Of a stretch of DNA of 64,000 nucleotides, positions 9,001 to 17,744 are shown piece after piece. Position 1 is the stretch's first letter, and each line of letters starts with the position of its first letter. The DNA is from Legionella_C sp963803545 (GTDB taxonomy: Bacteria > Pseudomonadota > Gammaproteobacteria > Legionellales > Legionellaceae). Below the pieces are notes generated by a model. That model was not told the origin of the DNA and did not search any database. It saw nothing but the letters and a program-made list of their open reading frames with translations. The DNA is taken from contig CAWDMX010000004.1 in assembly GCA_963803545.1 (NCBI GenBank), forward strand, positions 62,001 through 126,000. The letters are read 5' to 3'. Position numbers and translations under genes: made by a program.

Positions 9001-10925
9001 TATATTTTTTCAACCAAGGGTCGGTCTATCAAGTAGTCGTCCCCGTCCAAGAGCGTTTCCAGTAGCGGGGTAAAGGTTTGTTGCCCGTATATTCGCAGTA
9101 TTCTGCGCGCTGCATGGTCAAAAAAATGGTCCTTAAAGTATTTTGAGGTTTCAGCAGTTTCATGCTTCTTTAATAAGGTAAGCGATGAATCAAGCTCGCT
9201 GAGTATTGCACGGGTTTGTATTGAGTCTTCAGCGCTCATGCACTCCTGAAAAGTTTGCTCAAGTTCTTGCAAGCGAACAATCATGTGCAAAACATGAAAC
9301 TTTTTTTGCTGCGGCTTTTTTTCTTTAAAATGCGGACTATTGAGTTCCGCAATAGAGCTATTAAGTGATTGGCTGGGCTGTAAACACTTCGAATCCGCTT
9401 GATATTGTTGGTAGTCTTGGGGTGTTTCAGCCAGCGCATCCGACATGAACGCTGCGTAAAATTTTGTTTCGGTATTTTCAGGCAGGCCTGCACTTTCTAC
9501 TACCCGGCGAAAAGCAAGATGCGCAAGCGCACGCTCAGCGTTCTGCGCCTTGGAGTTCTTGATGGTAAGCACAAGGCTTCGAATCGTACTAGGGGAGCTA
9601 AAATATTCGGTCAACGATTCGGGGATGAATGAAACAGCGGTGTTGTAAAAAAATCCTAAGCCGTTGTAAGCCGTATTGGTGAGCGCGCTAACCGTTTGTT
9701 CAACGTAATCGGCTTTTTCTTTTAGTGCGGTATAACAGTTAATTGTTGCCGTCATCCACGCAGGCAATTGACTGCAATCCAGTCCTCTTAAATCCCAGGG
9801 TAAATCATTCAGTTTCTGGATTGTTTGAATATAAAAAAGACTGCGGTCAACCGGGTTTTGAAGATTGTTTTGAGGCGCGCTGTCCGCGGCAGATAGCGCG
9901 GGGCACTCTATGTTAAAGGCGTAAGCGGCATTAACGCTCACGTCGGACAGCTTGTTGAAAAAAGCATGGCTTTGCTCGATAGGCTCGTACAGCCCTGTTT
10001 GCACAAGTTCATAAAGAGTAGGAACCTCTACCCCGAGCAACGCAAGCAGTTGGGTGCGACTTTTTTTTGTATCATCCGTAAAAAAAGCTGGTTTTTTTCG
10101 CTCAACGGACTGGTGATGGGCAATCAGCTGATTGATATAGGGAAGCAAGTTGTCAATGAAGGTATTTAAGGTGTTGCGGTCGACAGGAATATTCGGAGCG
10201 GCGTATAAGATTATTTTGTTAAAAACAGCGGTTAACGCCTCTTTCAATTTAGAAGATTTCTCGCTCGTGCGTTCAAGCGTTGAAATAACCTGCAGCAGCG
10301 CTTCAACGTTTCGATGGGGCTCGTAGTTGTATCCGGCGCCCTTACAGTAGTCTTTAATGAGCTTTTCCAATACAACGGGTAGGGAAAATAACGCGTCAAT
10401 AAGTTTGTTGTGGTGTTGGAGTAAATCAATAAGCGTATTGGTTAGCGCGTCCTGATCATCACTTAAAACGCAAGACGCACTCAGGTCTGCTGACTGCGGG
10501 CTTGCTAACACTAAAATAGCCTGGCTATTAATGGTTTTGGTTTTTTCTAAACAATTTAAAAAACCGGTTTTAAGCAGGCGCACGGCCCACGCGTCATTGG
10601 CTGACGACTGCACCTCATCAACAATAGCCTCAGCAACATTTTTAATCCATTCTTTTTTTTCGTCATTAATTGTATTTAAAAAAGCTAAAAGCCGTTTTTC
10701 CTCAGAACACTGAGAGAGCTCGCCCTCGCCCTTCCGATACCAACAGGTATTCAGCCAGTCGTCATTATTTAGAATAAGTTGTCTGCGCACAGCAATATGC
10801 AGGATAAACGCGTAAACCTCGTATTTATAACCGGCCTTGTTTAAGGTTTCAGCGCAAAGGTCGTAGATAAATTGAATCAACAAAGCTTGAGCAACGGATT
10901 TTTTTTCTGCAGTAAGTGCGCCCAT
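6090..10925 (-). CDS. Giant protein of unknown function with C-terminal membrane segments, candidate effector
   Basis: Unrecognised protein of 1611 residues. I take the ATG at 10925 (MGALTAEKK) because the 63 codons upstream look non-coding; a weak GGGAT lies before it. Most of the protein is predicted helical and soluble, rich in Leu, Ala and Glu. About residues 1240-1340 hold three or four hydrophobic segments (VLAWMSLPLVFSTFTSFLPS, GIGVFALIALVRFAVEIYA, LLYTLLLAQCFLMAVV), followed by a helical stretch and a polar C-terminus with an acidic block (EPEKDDDKK) and SRNSQFFQP. That tail resembles the C-terminus of the protein at 17745-18641. Size, lack of a signal peptide and the nearby Dot/Icm genes make a secreted effector plausible; this is inference only. 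Confidence 0.8.
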   Translation of the reverse strand: MGALTAEKKSVAQALLIQFIYDLCAETLNKAGYKYEVYAFILHIAVRRQLILNNDDWLNTCWYRKGEGELSQCSEEKRLLAFLNTINDEKKEWIKNVAEAIVDEVQSSANDAWAVRLLKTGFLNCLEKTKTINSQAILVLASPQSADLSASCVLSDDQDALTNTLIDLLQHHNKLIDALFSLPVVLEKLIKDYCKGAGYNYEPHRNVEALLQVISTLERTSEKSSKLKEALTAVFNKIILYAAPNIPVDRNTLNTFIDNLLPYINQLIAHHQSVERKKPAFFTDDTKKSRTQLLALLGVEVPTLYELVQTGLYEPIEQSHAFFNKLSDVSVNAAYAFNIECPALSAADSAPQNNLQNPVDRSLFYIQTIQKLNDLPWDLRGLDCSQLPAWMTATINCYTALKEKADYVEQTVSALTNTAYNGLGFFYNTAVSFIPESLTEYFSSPSTIRSLVLTIKNSKAQNAERALAHLAFRRVVESAGLPENTETKFYAAFMSDALAETPQDYQQYQADSKCLQPSQSLNSSIAELNSPHFKEKKPQQKKFHVLHMIVRLQELEQTFQECMSAEDSIQTRAILSELDSSLTLLKKHETAETSKYFKDHFFDHAARRILRIYGQQTFTPLLETLLDGDDYLIDRPLVEKIYTKLRSDVDLSPENIVFLAAKPPEKTIFTEITDLTEHLSPPVQNHVTSITKTPKALQIERTEQRLQATLLLLPSLERGLQAEHEKCRLLQRFAKKPSNLDELCEKKMRYISALAEFVADLQQNIATNSLLYAKNLISFSNGQAAVNLGQQLSKISVASMATNVMRFMWYVCPDDGSDTSLLHNLLEYGLSENFTKITRARKEFLEALNRNPFPALTPLLDDPLNVNRVVSSANDCIGRIITDVFGINETSAVAWITRLCSDYSKSLFEKINCALVFQILPYPFLGNMVVELLKSESFHDELKRRLPGIFNGYRTRVNRQAKECTEVITNYLYPLLGVMIERKIQEQAYEYTKYNPEDRAGDSALEKLELSNQSDAFSLFYLQYAAVKQNNPDLDSRAFVAHLFADFIAKNLEDKAAITEGICARFQTIERTIVGAVANEQESLLLLVQGLDFTDVSSLPLIRLALINRMVLARFRASSALSDPHQAQILQIEAINALQKIFQKLPGLVTLEPGVVQEPAGESLRSLQSRTSALKPAFAQAKAVFSASLNKAIENAESALDAQRRDLTERDIPELFGKTTLEVAYEKNKKVPIKIVVAVIKTGYELISLVLAWMSLPLVFSTFTSFLPSLIAYSGVASFGGIGVFALIALVRFAVEIYAHKGAFKNIAGQESSSLKKFLLYTLLLAQCFLMAVVKTFISDYVFDKLAYYFAKSPIERAISLFRTHPEQQRIAAERTKLEAISTHLATLTTLMTQGKEEYFLVTPQFLDALDAVEKDLEASVTAFKATLITTASNDVRRGDKAYIESINAILRNVKAITPLVGSLKVAYEMEVFNNAQAQQSPVNEKALQDEMAEFLLVENPQSAREDANKLPVEVDGFIKQQKSTLENLQAKSASGFFERCLQVFGYFWPHRQDREAESALTVSALFDDFMVLEPEKDDDKKAKSSRNSQFFQPATNLRADSSDRPLSQSP

Positions 10926-11129
10926 AATATCCCGATTTAATGAACTAGAACGGTAATAGTAATTCAAACAGATTAAGGTAATATTAAGTTTAGAAAGTAA
11001 TAATTTTGACCATAGAGTTTTGTTATAAAAATTAAAGGCCGATTCAATGCGTAAACAATAAATGAATCTGGATGCAGTGAGCGAAGTATTTCTATATGAT
11101 GCTGAGCAATACAACCAACGAGGTACAGC

Positions 11130-12191
11130 ATGAATTCTTACGACGATTCCCTATTAATGCGCAGCCTGCGCAAAGAGCCGGTGTCACGCACGCCCGTGTG
11201 GTTAATGCGTCAAGCCGGGCGTTATCTGCCGGAATATCGGCAAACACGTGCGCAAGCGGGTGATTTTATGAGCCTGTGCCGAGACACCGCGCGCGCGTGC
11301 GAGGTTACTTTGCAACCGCTGCGCCGCTTTGATTTAGACGCGGCAATTTTGTTTTCAGACATCCTTACCATCCCCGACGCGATGGGCTTGGGCTTATCTT
11401 TTGCTGAAGGAGAGGGGCCGCGTTTTCAAAATCCAGTTCAAACGCCGGCCGCTATAGAGGCGTTGCCGGAACTCGATGCCGCAGACTCTCTGGCGTACGT
11501 CATGGATGCGGTGCGGTTAATACGTAAAGAGATGCCGGCGCATCTGCCCCTCATTGGTTTTTCCGGCAGCCCATGGACTTTGGCTTGTTATATGGTTGAA
11601 GGTCGCAGTAGTCCGAGCTTTCAAGGGTTTTTTGATTTGATTCATCGCACTCCGGAAGCGGCTCATCTTCTGTTGGATAAATTGCAACGAGCAGTAACCG
11701 ATTATTTGTCCGCACAGGTGTGCGCTGGTGCCAACGTGCTGATGATTTTTGATACCTGGGGTGGCTTACTTGAAACAGGAACCTATGAAGCTTACTCCTT
11801 GTCGTATATGACGAATATTGTTCAGTCTTTAAAAAAACGACACCCAACAACTCCTGTTTTATTATTTACCAAAGGAGGTGGACGATGGTTGTCAAAAATG
11901 GCGGACAGCGGATGCGATGGCTTAGGCCTGGATTGGACCGTGGATATTGGCGTGGCGCGGCAGGAAGTGGGGGGGCGGGTTGCGTTACAAGGCAATTTTG
12001 AACCCGCTTTGCTTTTAAGCGATGCGCCAACTATTCGTGCAGAAGTCAAAAAAATATTGAGCCAATACGGGGCGGGTAGCGGCCACATTTTCAATTTAGG
12101 CCATGGCATAACACCGGATGTTGCGCCGGATAATGTAGCCGTTTTAGTAGAAGCGGTGCGGGAGTTTAGTCCTATCTATCACCGTGATTAA
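11130..12191 (+). CDS. hemE: Uroporphyrinogen decarboxylase
   Basis: Cytoplasmic enzyme converting uroporphyrinogen III to coproporphyrinogen III in haem synthesis. The 353 residues fit the family. The signature block near the N-terminus (WLMRQAGRYLPEYR) and the second signature (GFSGSPWTLACYMVEG, about residue 140) are intact, as is the catalytic FSDILTIPDAMG region. A GAGG ribosome binding site precedes the ATG. The 3' end overlaps the convergent DAHP synthase gene by 20 bases. Confidence 0.97.
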   Translation: MNSYDDSLLMRSLRKEPVSRTPVWLMRQAGRYLPEYRQTRAQAGDFMSLCRDTARACEVTLQPLRRFDLDAAILFSDILTIPDAMGLGLSFAEGEGPRFQNPVQTPAAIEALPELDAADSLAYVMDAVRLIRKEMPAHLPLIGFSGSPWTLACYMVEGRSSPSFQGFFDLIHRTPEAAHLLLDKLQRAVTDYLSAQVCAGANVLMIFDTWGGLLETGTYEAYSLSYMTNIVQSLKKRHPTTPVLLFTKGGGRWLSKMADSGCDGLGLDWTVDIGVARQEVGGRVALQGNFEPALLLSDAPTIRAEVKKILSQYGAGSGHIFNLGHGITPDVAPDNVAVLVEAVREFSPIYHRD

Positions 12192-13518
12192 ACCGCGCGT
12201 ACAATTCGCCGAAGTGCAGCGCCATCTCGAGAGACTGTTCGTAGTTTAAACGCGGGTCTACCAGGCTTTTATAGGCGCGCTGCAAATCCTGTTCATCTAA
12301 GCCACCCGCGCCACCAATACATTCGGTTACATCGTCGCCCGTTAACTCGAAATGAACGCCGCCTAAATGGCTGTTGAGCGCGTGATGAATGGTCAACGCC
12401 TGCTTTAGCTCCGCTAAAATAGTACCAAACTGTCTTGTTTTAATGCCGGAACTCGTAGTTTCAGTGTTTCCATGCATGGGATCGCAGGACCAAGTTACAG
12501 GTATTTTGCAGGCCTGTACCGCGGCAATCAACGGCGGCAAACGCTCGTCAATGCGTGAGGCACCTAAGCGTGAAATTAACACAATTCGTCCCGGTTCACG
12601 ATTGGGGTTCAAAATTTTCAGTAAATCTACCAACCATTCCTTCGTTGCATCCGGCCCAATTTTAACGCCAATAGGATTTTTTATGCCGCGCATGTATTCT
12701 ACGTGCGCACTGTCAAGATAGGCGGTTCGCATTCCAATCCAGGGGAAGTGTGTGGATTGATTGTACCAACCGTCTTTGAGTTGCCGGGTAAGTGCTTGTT
12801 CGTAATACAAATGAAGCGCCTCATGCGAGGTATAAAAATCAACCGTATCAATACTGCTGTTACGAACCCCATCAATTGTATCTAAAAAATCCAAAGAACC
12901 GCTAATTGATGCAGCAATATTGCGGTAGTGCTGTGCTTGCGGTAGGTTTTTTACAAAACCTAAATCCCAGCGGTGCGGGTAATGCAAATCGGCAAAACCG
13001 CTGTTTAAAAGAGCGCGAATATAATTAAGGCTGATAGCCGCAGAGCTGAAACCTTGCAACAGGAGCTGTGGATTTGAGGCTCGGGATTTAGCGTCGAAAG
13101 CGGGGGAGTTGATTAAATCTCCTCGGTAACTTGGCAGGGTGAGGTTTCCAATGGTTTCAAAATCGCTGGAGCGCGGTTTTGCGTACTGGCCGGCAATTCG
13201 TCCCACGCGAATAATCGGTTTGCGTAAGCCATAGAGTAAAACCAAGCTCATTTGCAACAAAATTTTTAATTTGTTGCTGATGACCTTCGCCGAGCAATCG
13301 TTAAAAGATTCAGCGCAATCACCGCCTTGTAAAAGAAACGCTTTACCTTGTCCGGCTAAGGCAATGGAGTTTTTTAAGCGGTTAATTTCATTGGAAGTAA
13401 CAAGAGGTGGCAGGTTGCTTAATGTATCAACAACACGGTGCAGTTGTTGCTCGTCGGAATAATTGGCCGCCTGGCTGTAGGAAAACTTCTGCCAGGAAGT
13501 TAAAGACCAATCCTGCAT
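12172..13518 (-). CDS. 3-deoxy-7-phosphoheptulonate synthase, class II
   Basis: First enzyme of the shikimate pathway, joining phosphoenolpyruvate and erythrose 4-phosphate. The 448-residue sequence matches the plant/Mycobacterium-type class II family: WSLTSWQKFSYSQAANY at the start, FLLQGGDCAESF (metal-binding Cys region, about residue 80), RVGRIAGQYAKPRS, and the C-terminal CDPMHGNT and GGVHFELTGDDVTEC blocks. AAGGG lies upstream of the ATG. It is convergent with hemE, overlapping at the stop codons. Confidence 0.95.
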   Translation of the reverse strand: MQDWSLTSWQKFSYSQAANYSDEQQLHRVVDTLSNLPPLVTSNEINRLKNSIALAGQGKAFLLQGGDCAESFNDCSAKVISNKLKILLQMSLVLLYGLRKPIIRVGRIAGQYAKPRSSDFETIGNLTLPSYRGDLINSPAFDAKSRASNPQLLLQGFSSAAISLNYIRALLNSGFADLHYPHRWDLGFVKNLPQAQHYRNIAASISGSLDFLDTIDGVRNSSIDTVDFYTSHEALHLYYEQALTRQLKDGWYNQSTHFPWIGMRTAYLDSAHVEYMRGIKNPIGVKIGPDATKEWLVDLLKILNPNREPGRIVLISRLGASRIDERLPPLIAAVQACKIPVTWSCDPMHGNTETTSSGIKTRQFGTILAELKQALTIHHALNSHLGGVHFELTGDDVTECIGGAGGLDEQDLQRAYKSLVDPRLNYEQSLEMALHFGELYARFNHGDR

Positions 13519-13623
13519 AACCGCTACCCTTAACTAAAATACGAGCTGTAGTATGCAATAAATGACCAGTTGTCGCAACAGACCTGCGTGGCAATCGGAT
13601 GCGAATAATATTTATCCTAAACC

Positions 13624-13651
13624 CTTGAAAGTACATTTTTAGACCCCACTT
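13624..13651 (+). promoter_or_regulatory. Sigma-32 heat-shock promoter of grpE
   Basis: CTTGAAA (13624-13630), a 13-base spacer and CCCCACTT (13644-13651) agree with the RpoH consensus (CTTGAAA, 11-16 bases, CCCCATNT). It lies 31 bases before the grpE start codon. Confidence 0.8.
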
Positions 13652-13681
13652 ATCTGAAAACTAAATTTTGGAGTTTGGTAT

Positions 13682-14269
13682 ATGAGTAATCACGAAAAAG
13701 ATTGGGGAAAAATAAAAGACGAGTTTGAGAAGGCTGAGTTTGACACGGAATTGCCAAGCGAGGCGGAGGTAGAACCAACGCCAAATAATTCTGTAACCCC
13801 TGATATTATTGCGCTTGAACAAGAGCTGAGTGACGCAAAACAACAAGCGCAAGACAATTTGGATAAGGCCTTGCGCAGTGCGGCTGAGCTGAAAAATGTA
13901 TCGCAGCGCGCAGACAGAGAAATTCAAAAAGCCCATCTCTACGGTATTGAGAAGTTTGTCGTCTCGCTCCTGCCTATGGCGGATAGTTTAGAGCAAGCCC
14001 TGCAATTAGTGGAAAAAGACGATCAGTCCAGCATGAAAGAAGGGCTCACCCTTACCTTAAAATTATTCAACGACTCCCTACAAAAGCAGGGCGTTGAAGC
14101 AATAGATCCGCTAGGCGAGGCTTTTAACCCCGAAGAGCACGAAGCAATGGCTATGCAGGCGTTTCCCGATGTTGCTGATAATACGATTGCAGTCGTTTTT
14201 CAGAAAGGCTATAAACTCAACGGACGTGTTATTCGTGCAGCTCGTGTAATTGTTGCAAAATCAGTTTAA
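13682..14269 (+). CDS. grpE: Nucleotide exchange factor GrpE
   Basis: GrpE releases ADP from DnaK. The 195 residues show an acidic, disordered N-terminus, a long coiled coil at about residues 40-85, the helical region FVVSLLPMADSLEQAL, and the C-terminal beta domain with FNPEEHEAM and VFQKGYKLNGRVIRAARVIV. A GGAG ribosome binding site lies 7 bases before the ATG. It has its own heat-shock promoter and is followed by dnaK, which has another. Confidence 0.97.
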   Translation: MSNHEKDWGKIKDEFEKAEFDTELPSEAEVEPTPNNSVTPDIIALEQELSDAKQQAQDNLDKALRSAAELKNVSQRADREIQKAHLYGIEKFVVSLLPMADSLEQALQLVEKDDQSSMKEGLTLTLKLFNDSLQKQGVEAIDPLGEAFNPEEHEAMAMQAFPDVADNTIAVVFQKGYKLNGRVIRAARVIVAKSV

Positions 14270-14281
14270 ATTTTATTTTTA

Positions 14282-14309
14282 CTTGAAAAGAGTAATTACG
14301 ACCCCATAT
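14282..14309 (+). promoter_or_regulatory. Sigma-32 heat-shock promoter of dnaK
   Basis: CTTGAAA (14282-14288), a 13-base spacer and CCCCATAT (14302-14309) match the RpoH consensus essentially perfectly. It begins 12 bases after the grpE stop codon, so dnaK can be induced independently. Confidence 0.88.
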
Positions 14310-14350
14310 AGCAAACATTAAACAACTAACTCAATTTGGAGCGAAGATAA

Positions 14351-16300
14351 ATGGCTAAAATTATTGGAATCGATTTAGGTACTACCAATTCGTGCGTCGC
14401 TATGATGGACGGCGACAAACCTCGCGTTATTGAAAACGCGGAAGGCCTACGCACAACCCCCTCTATCGTGGCTTATAGTGATGACGGTGAGGTTTTAGTG
14501 GGTCAGTCGGCTAAGCGTCAAGCGGTTACAAATCCTAAAAATACTTTATTTGGTGTGAAGCGGTTAATTGGTCGTCGTTACGATGAAAAAGAAGTTCAAA
14601 AAGACATTTCTATGGTTCCTTACGAAATTTGCAAAGCCGACAACGGCGACGCGCGCGTGCGTGTGAACGGTAAAGAGTACGCGCCACCTCAGATTTCTGC
14701 TGAAGTTTTGCGCAAAATGAAAAAAACAGCTGAAGACTATTACGGCGAGCCCATCACCGAAGCGGTAATTACCGTTCCTGCTTATTTCAACGATTCGCAG
14801 CGCCAAGCCACTAAAGATGCTGGGCGTATTGCCGGTCTTGAAGTCAAGCGGATTATCAACGAACCAACGGCAGCAGCCTTAGCCTACGGAATGGATAAAA
14901 AACGTGGAGATTCGGTTATTGCGGTATACGATTTAGGCGGCGGTACTTTTGATATCTCAATTATTGAGATTGCTGAGGTAGACGGGGAACATCAATTTGA
15001 AGTATTAGCTACAAACGGTGATACATTCTTAGGTGGTGAAGATTTTGATTTGGCCCTAATCGAATATTTAGCCGCGGAATTTAAAAAAGACAGCGGTATT
15101 GATTTGCACAACGACGCACTTGCGTTACAACGCCTTAAAGAAGCGGCTGAAAAGGCAAAAATTGAGTTGTCATCGGCGCAACAAACCGATGTCAATTTAC
15201 CCTACATTACCGCTGATGCTTCAGGTCCTAAACATTTAAACATCAAACTAACCCGTGCTAAGTTGGAATCTTTAGTTGAGAAACTTGTGCAGCGCACTAT
15301 TGAGCCTTGTAAAGTTGCGTTAAAAGACGCAGGTCTTGATATCAGCAAAATTAATGATGTTATTTTGGTAGGCGGTCAAACACGCATGCCGCTTGTACAA
15401 AAAACAGTAGAAGACTTATTCGGTAAAGAGCCCAGAAAAGACGTAAATCCTGATGAGGCGGTAGCGGTTGGCGCAGCCATTCAAGCGGCGGTACTTTCTG
15501 GTGAAGTGAAAGATATTTTATTGTTAGACGTGACTCCTTTATCCTTAGGCATTGAAACCTTAGGTGGAGTAATGACCAAATTAATCGATAAAAATACTAC
15601 TATTCCGACTAAAGCCAATCAGGTTTTCTCAACCGCGGATGATCGACAAACGGCGGTAACGGTTCATGTTTTACAGGGTGAGCGTGAGCAAGCTTCTGGA
15701 AATAAATCGCTTGGACGTTTTGATTTACAAGACATTCCAGCCGCACCACGTGGCGTTCCCCAAATTGAAGTTACTTTTGATATTGATGCTAACGGCATAT
15801 TAAACGTATCGGCTAAAGACAAAGCAACCGGTAAGGCGCAGTCCATCGTCATTAAAGCGTCAACAGGGCTAAGCGATGATGAAGTTGCTGCAATGGTTAA
15901 AGACGCCCAGTCGCATGCAGAAGAAGATAAAAAATTCAAAGAAATGGCGGATTTGCGCAACCAAGCGGACAGTTTGATTCATAGCAGTGAAAAATCAATT
16001 GCTGATTTAGGTGCGGACTTAGAGGAAGAGGAAAAGAAAAGCATTGAAGCCGCAATCGCTGAGTTAAAAGACGCGGTTAAAAGCACCGATAAAGCCATGC
16101 TGGAAGATAAAATTAAACAGCTTTCTGACGCCTCCGGGAAAATGGCTGAGCGTGTTTACGCAAAAAAATCAGCTGAGGAATCTGCAGCCACCGGTGGTGC
16201 TTCTGCTGATGCATCCGGCAATGACACGAAGAGCACGGATACCGGCGCGGACAGTGTGGTCGATGCTGAGTTTGAAGAAGTTGATGAGGGTAAAAAATAA
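14351..16300 (+). CDS. dnaK: Chaperone protein DnaK (Hsp70)
   Basis: ATP-dependent Hsp70 chaperone, 649 residues. The ATPase domain has GIDLGTTNSCVA at the start, the phosphate loop VYDLGGGTFDISI (about residue 198) and VGGQTRMPLVQ. The linker DVTPLSLGIETLGG (about 396) is followed by the substrate-binding domain and a Gly/Ser-rich C-terminus ending in an acidic tail close to the usual EEVKDK type (FEEVDEGKK). It is the middle gene of grpE-dnaK-dnaJ. Confidence 0.99.
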   Translation: MAKIIGIDLGTTNSCVAMMDGDKPRVIENAEGLRTTPSIVAYSDDGEVLVGQSAKRQAVTNPKNTLFGVKRLIGRRYDEKEVQKDISMVPYEICKADNGDARVRVNGKEYAPPQISAEVLRKMKKTAEDYYGEPITEAVITVPAYFNDSQRQATKDAGRIAGLEVKRIINEPTAAALAYGMDKKRGDSVIAVYDLGGGTFDISIIEIAEVDGEHQFEVLATNGDTFLGGEDFDLALIEYLAAEFKKDSGIDLHNDALALQRLKEAAEKAKIELSSAQQTDVNLPYITADASGPKHLNIKLTRAKLESLVEKLVQRTIEPCKVALKDAGLDISKINDVILVGGQTRMPLVQKTVEDLFGKEPRKDVNPDEAVAVGAAIQAAVLSGEVKDILLLDVTPLSLGIETLGGVMTKLIDKNTTIPTKANQVFSTADDRQTAVTVHVLQGEREQASGNKSLGRFDLQDIPAAPRGVPQIEVTFDIDANGILNVSAKDKATGKAQSIVIKASTGLSDDEVAAMVKDAQSHAEEDKKFKEMADLRNQADSLIHSSEKSIADLGADLEEEEKKSIEAAIAELKDAVKSTDKAMLEDKIKQLSDASGKMAERVYAKKSAEESAATGGASADASGNDTKSTDTGADSVVDAEFEEVDEGKK

Positions 16301-16320
16301 TTGGGTTTTTTGCAAAAATT

Positions 16321-16350
16321 GCACTGATGCTTTACGTTTGGCCTCAGTGC
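16321..16350 (+). other. Hairpin in the dnaK-dnaJ spacer
   Basis: GCACTGA (16321-16327) pairs with TCAGTGC (16344-16350), a 7-bp stem with a 16-base loop. It lies directly after dnaK and just ahead of the stronger T-rich hairpin at 16370. A role in mRNA stability or attenuation is possible. Confidence 0.45.
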
Positions 16351-16369
16351 ATGAATGTCTAATTGTCTA

Positions 16370-16392
16370 AAAAAGGGCCTCTGCCCTTTTTT
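16370..16392 (+). terminator. Intrinsic terminator between dnaK and dnaJ
   Basis: AAAAAGGGC and GCCCTTTTT form a 9-bp stem with a 4-base loop and run into T residues, a classical rho-independent terminator. The flanking A-run would make it work in both directions. It sits 38 bases before the dnaJ start, so dnaJ is probably read at a reduced level by partial read-through. Confidence 0.75.
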
Positions 16393-16429
16393 GTTTATTC
16401 TAGTTTTTTTAATTTTTTTGAGAGTAGTT

Positions 16430-17557
16430 ATGGAACAGCAGGATTATTACCAACTTTTAGGTGTCAGTCGCAACGCTGACGATGCAGAAATCAAAAAAGC
16501 CTATCGAAAACTGGCAATGAAGCACCATCCTGATAGAAATCCTGATGACAGTGCTGCAGAAGAAAAGTTTAAAGAAATACAAAAAGCGTACGCAATTCTA
16601 TCGGATAAGCAAAAGCGCGCTGCCTACAATCAATACGGCCACGCCGGTGTTGATGCCTCAATGGGGGGCGGTGGTGGTAGCGGTTTTGGTGGGTTTGGTG
16701 ATGTTTTTGAAGATATTTTTGAGAACATTTTTACCGGAGGTCGTGGCGGCCAACAGGCGCAAGGGCAGCGCGGCGCCGATTTGCAAATGAACGTGCAAAT
16801 GACTCTTGAAGAAGCCGCACAGGGCAAACACGTTGAAATTACAGTGCCGCGCCATGTTACCTGCGGTGTTTGTGAAGGAAGCTGTGCTAAAAAAGGCTCG
16901 ACGCCGCGCAAATGCGAGACCTGCGACGGTATGGGTCAGGTGCGTATTCAACAAGGATTTTTTTCAATACAGCAAACCTGTCCTTCCTGTCATGGCGAAG
17001 GAAAAGTAATAACGAATCCCTGCGACAACTGCCACGGTCAGGGTCGTGTCCGTGAAAGTAAAAAGCTTACGGTTAAAATTCCAGCCGGCGTAGACAACGG
17101 CGATCGGGTGCGTTTATCGGGTGAGGGCGAGGCCGGTGTTATGGGTGGTGGTGTGGGTGATTTGTACGTGCAAGTAAACGTAAAAAAACACGCTATTTTC
17201 GAGCGTCAAGACAGCAACCTGCACTGCGAGGTGCCAATCAGCTTTATTACGGCCGCCCTAGGCGGAATGATTGATGTGCCAACCCTGGAGGGACGAGTTA
17301 ATCTTAAGATACCCGCTGAAACCCAAACCGGTAAGGTGATGCGTTTACGAGGCAAAGGTATGAAATCGGTACGTGGCCATGGTCAAGGGGACTTGCTCTG
17401 TCGCGTGGTCATTGAAACCCCGGTGAACCTATCCCGCGAACAAAAAGAATTGCTGTCTGAGCTGCAAACATCTTTAGACAGCAGTAAAAAAACGCACTCG
17501 CCGCGATTTAGCAGCTGGTTTGATAGTGTAAAGAATTTTTTTGAGGATAAAATTTAA
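16430..17557 (+). CDS. dnaJ: Chaperone protein DnaJ (Hsp40)
   Basis: DnaK co-chaperone, 375 residues. The start at 16430 (MEQQDYYQLLGV) is chosen because it begins the J domain exactly and has GAGAG upstream; the upstream codons overlap the terminator. The J domain has the HPD motif (KHHPDRNPD), then a Gly-rich region. The zinc-finger domain has four Cys pairs (CGVCEGSC, CETCDGMG, CPSCHGEG, CDNCHGQG), the first with Cys in place of the usual final Gly. The C-terminal substrate-binding domain ends normally. Confidence 0.97.
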   Translation: MEQQDYYQLLGVSRNADDAEIKKAYRKLAMKHHPDRNPDDSAAEEKFKEIQKAYAILSDKQKRAAYNQYGHAGVDASMGGGGGSGFGGFGDVFEDIFENIFTGGRGGQQAQGQRGADLQMNVQMTLEEAAQGKHVEITVPRHVTCGVCEGSCAKKGSTPRKCETCDGMGQVRIQQGFFSIQQTCPSCHGEGKVITNPCDNCHGQGRVRESKKLTVKIPAGVDNGDRVRLSGEGEAGVMGGGVGDLYVQVNVKKHAIFERQDSNLHCEVPISFITAALGGMIDVPTLEGRVNLKIPAETQTGKVMRLRGKGMKSVRGHGQGDLLCRVVIETPVNLSREQKELLSELQTSLDSSKKTHSPRFSSWFDSVKNFFEDKI

Positions 17558-17587
17558 CATTTGTGGTTTAAAGAGACATTTTGAGAA

Positions 17588-17607
17588 CAGCCATGCACGC
17601 ATGGCTG
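17588..17607 (+). terminator. Possible weak terminator after dnaJ
   Basis: CAGCCATG and CATGGCTG form an 8-bp stem with a 4-base loop 30 bases after the dnaJ stop. A T-run follows only after 15 bases, so intrinsic termination is uncertain. Confidence 0.4.
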
Positions 17608-17744
17608 CATCATTAACACACTTTTTTTGATCTAGATATGGCTTCTTTTACAAAAAATAATAACTCACACTGACGTTAATCTATGGTGGCTATTCGTGCA
17701 AATATCTCATAATATCCGCTTTTTTTTGATGAGGAAAAGTCACT

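Noticed and set aside
10926..11114. Extended N-terminus of the giant protein
   Set aside because: The upstream 63 codons are Cys/Tyr/Asn-rich with no ribosome site and cover the hemE upstream region. The ATG at 10925 is a better start.
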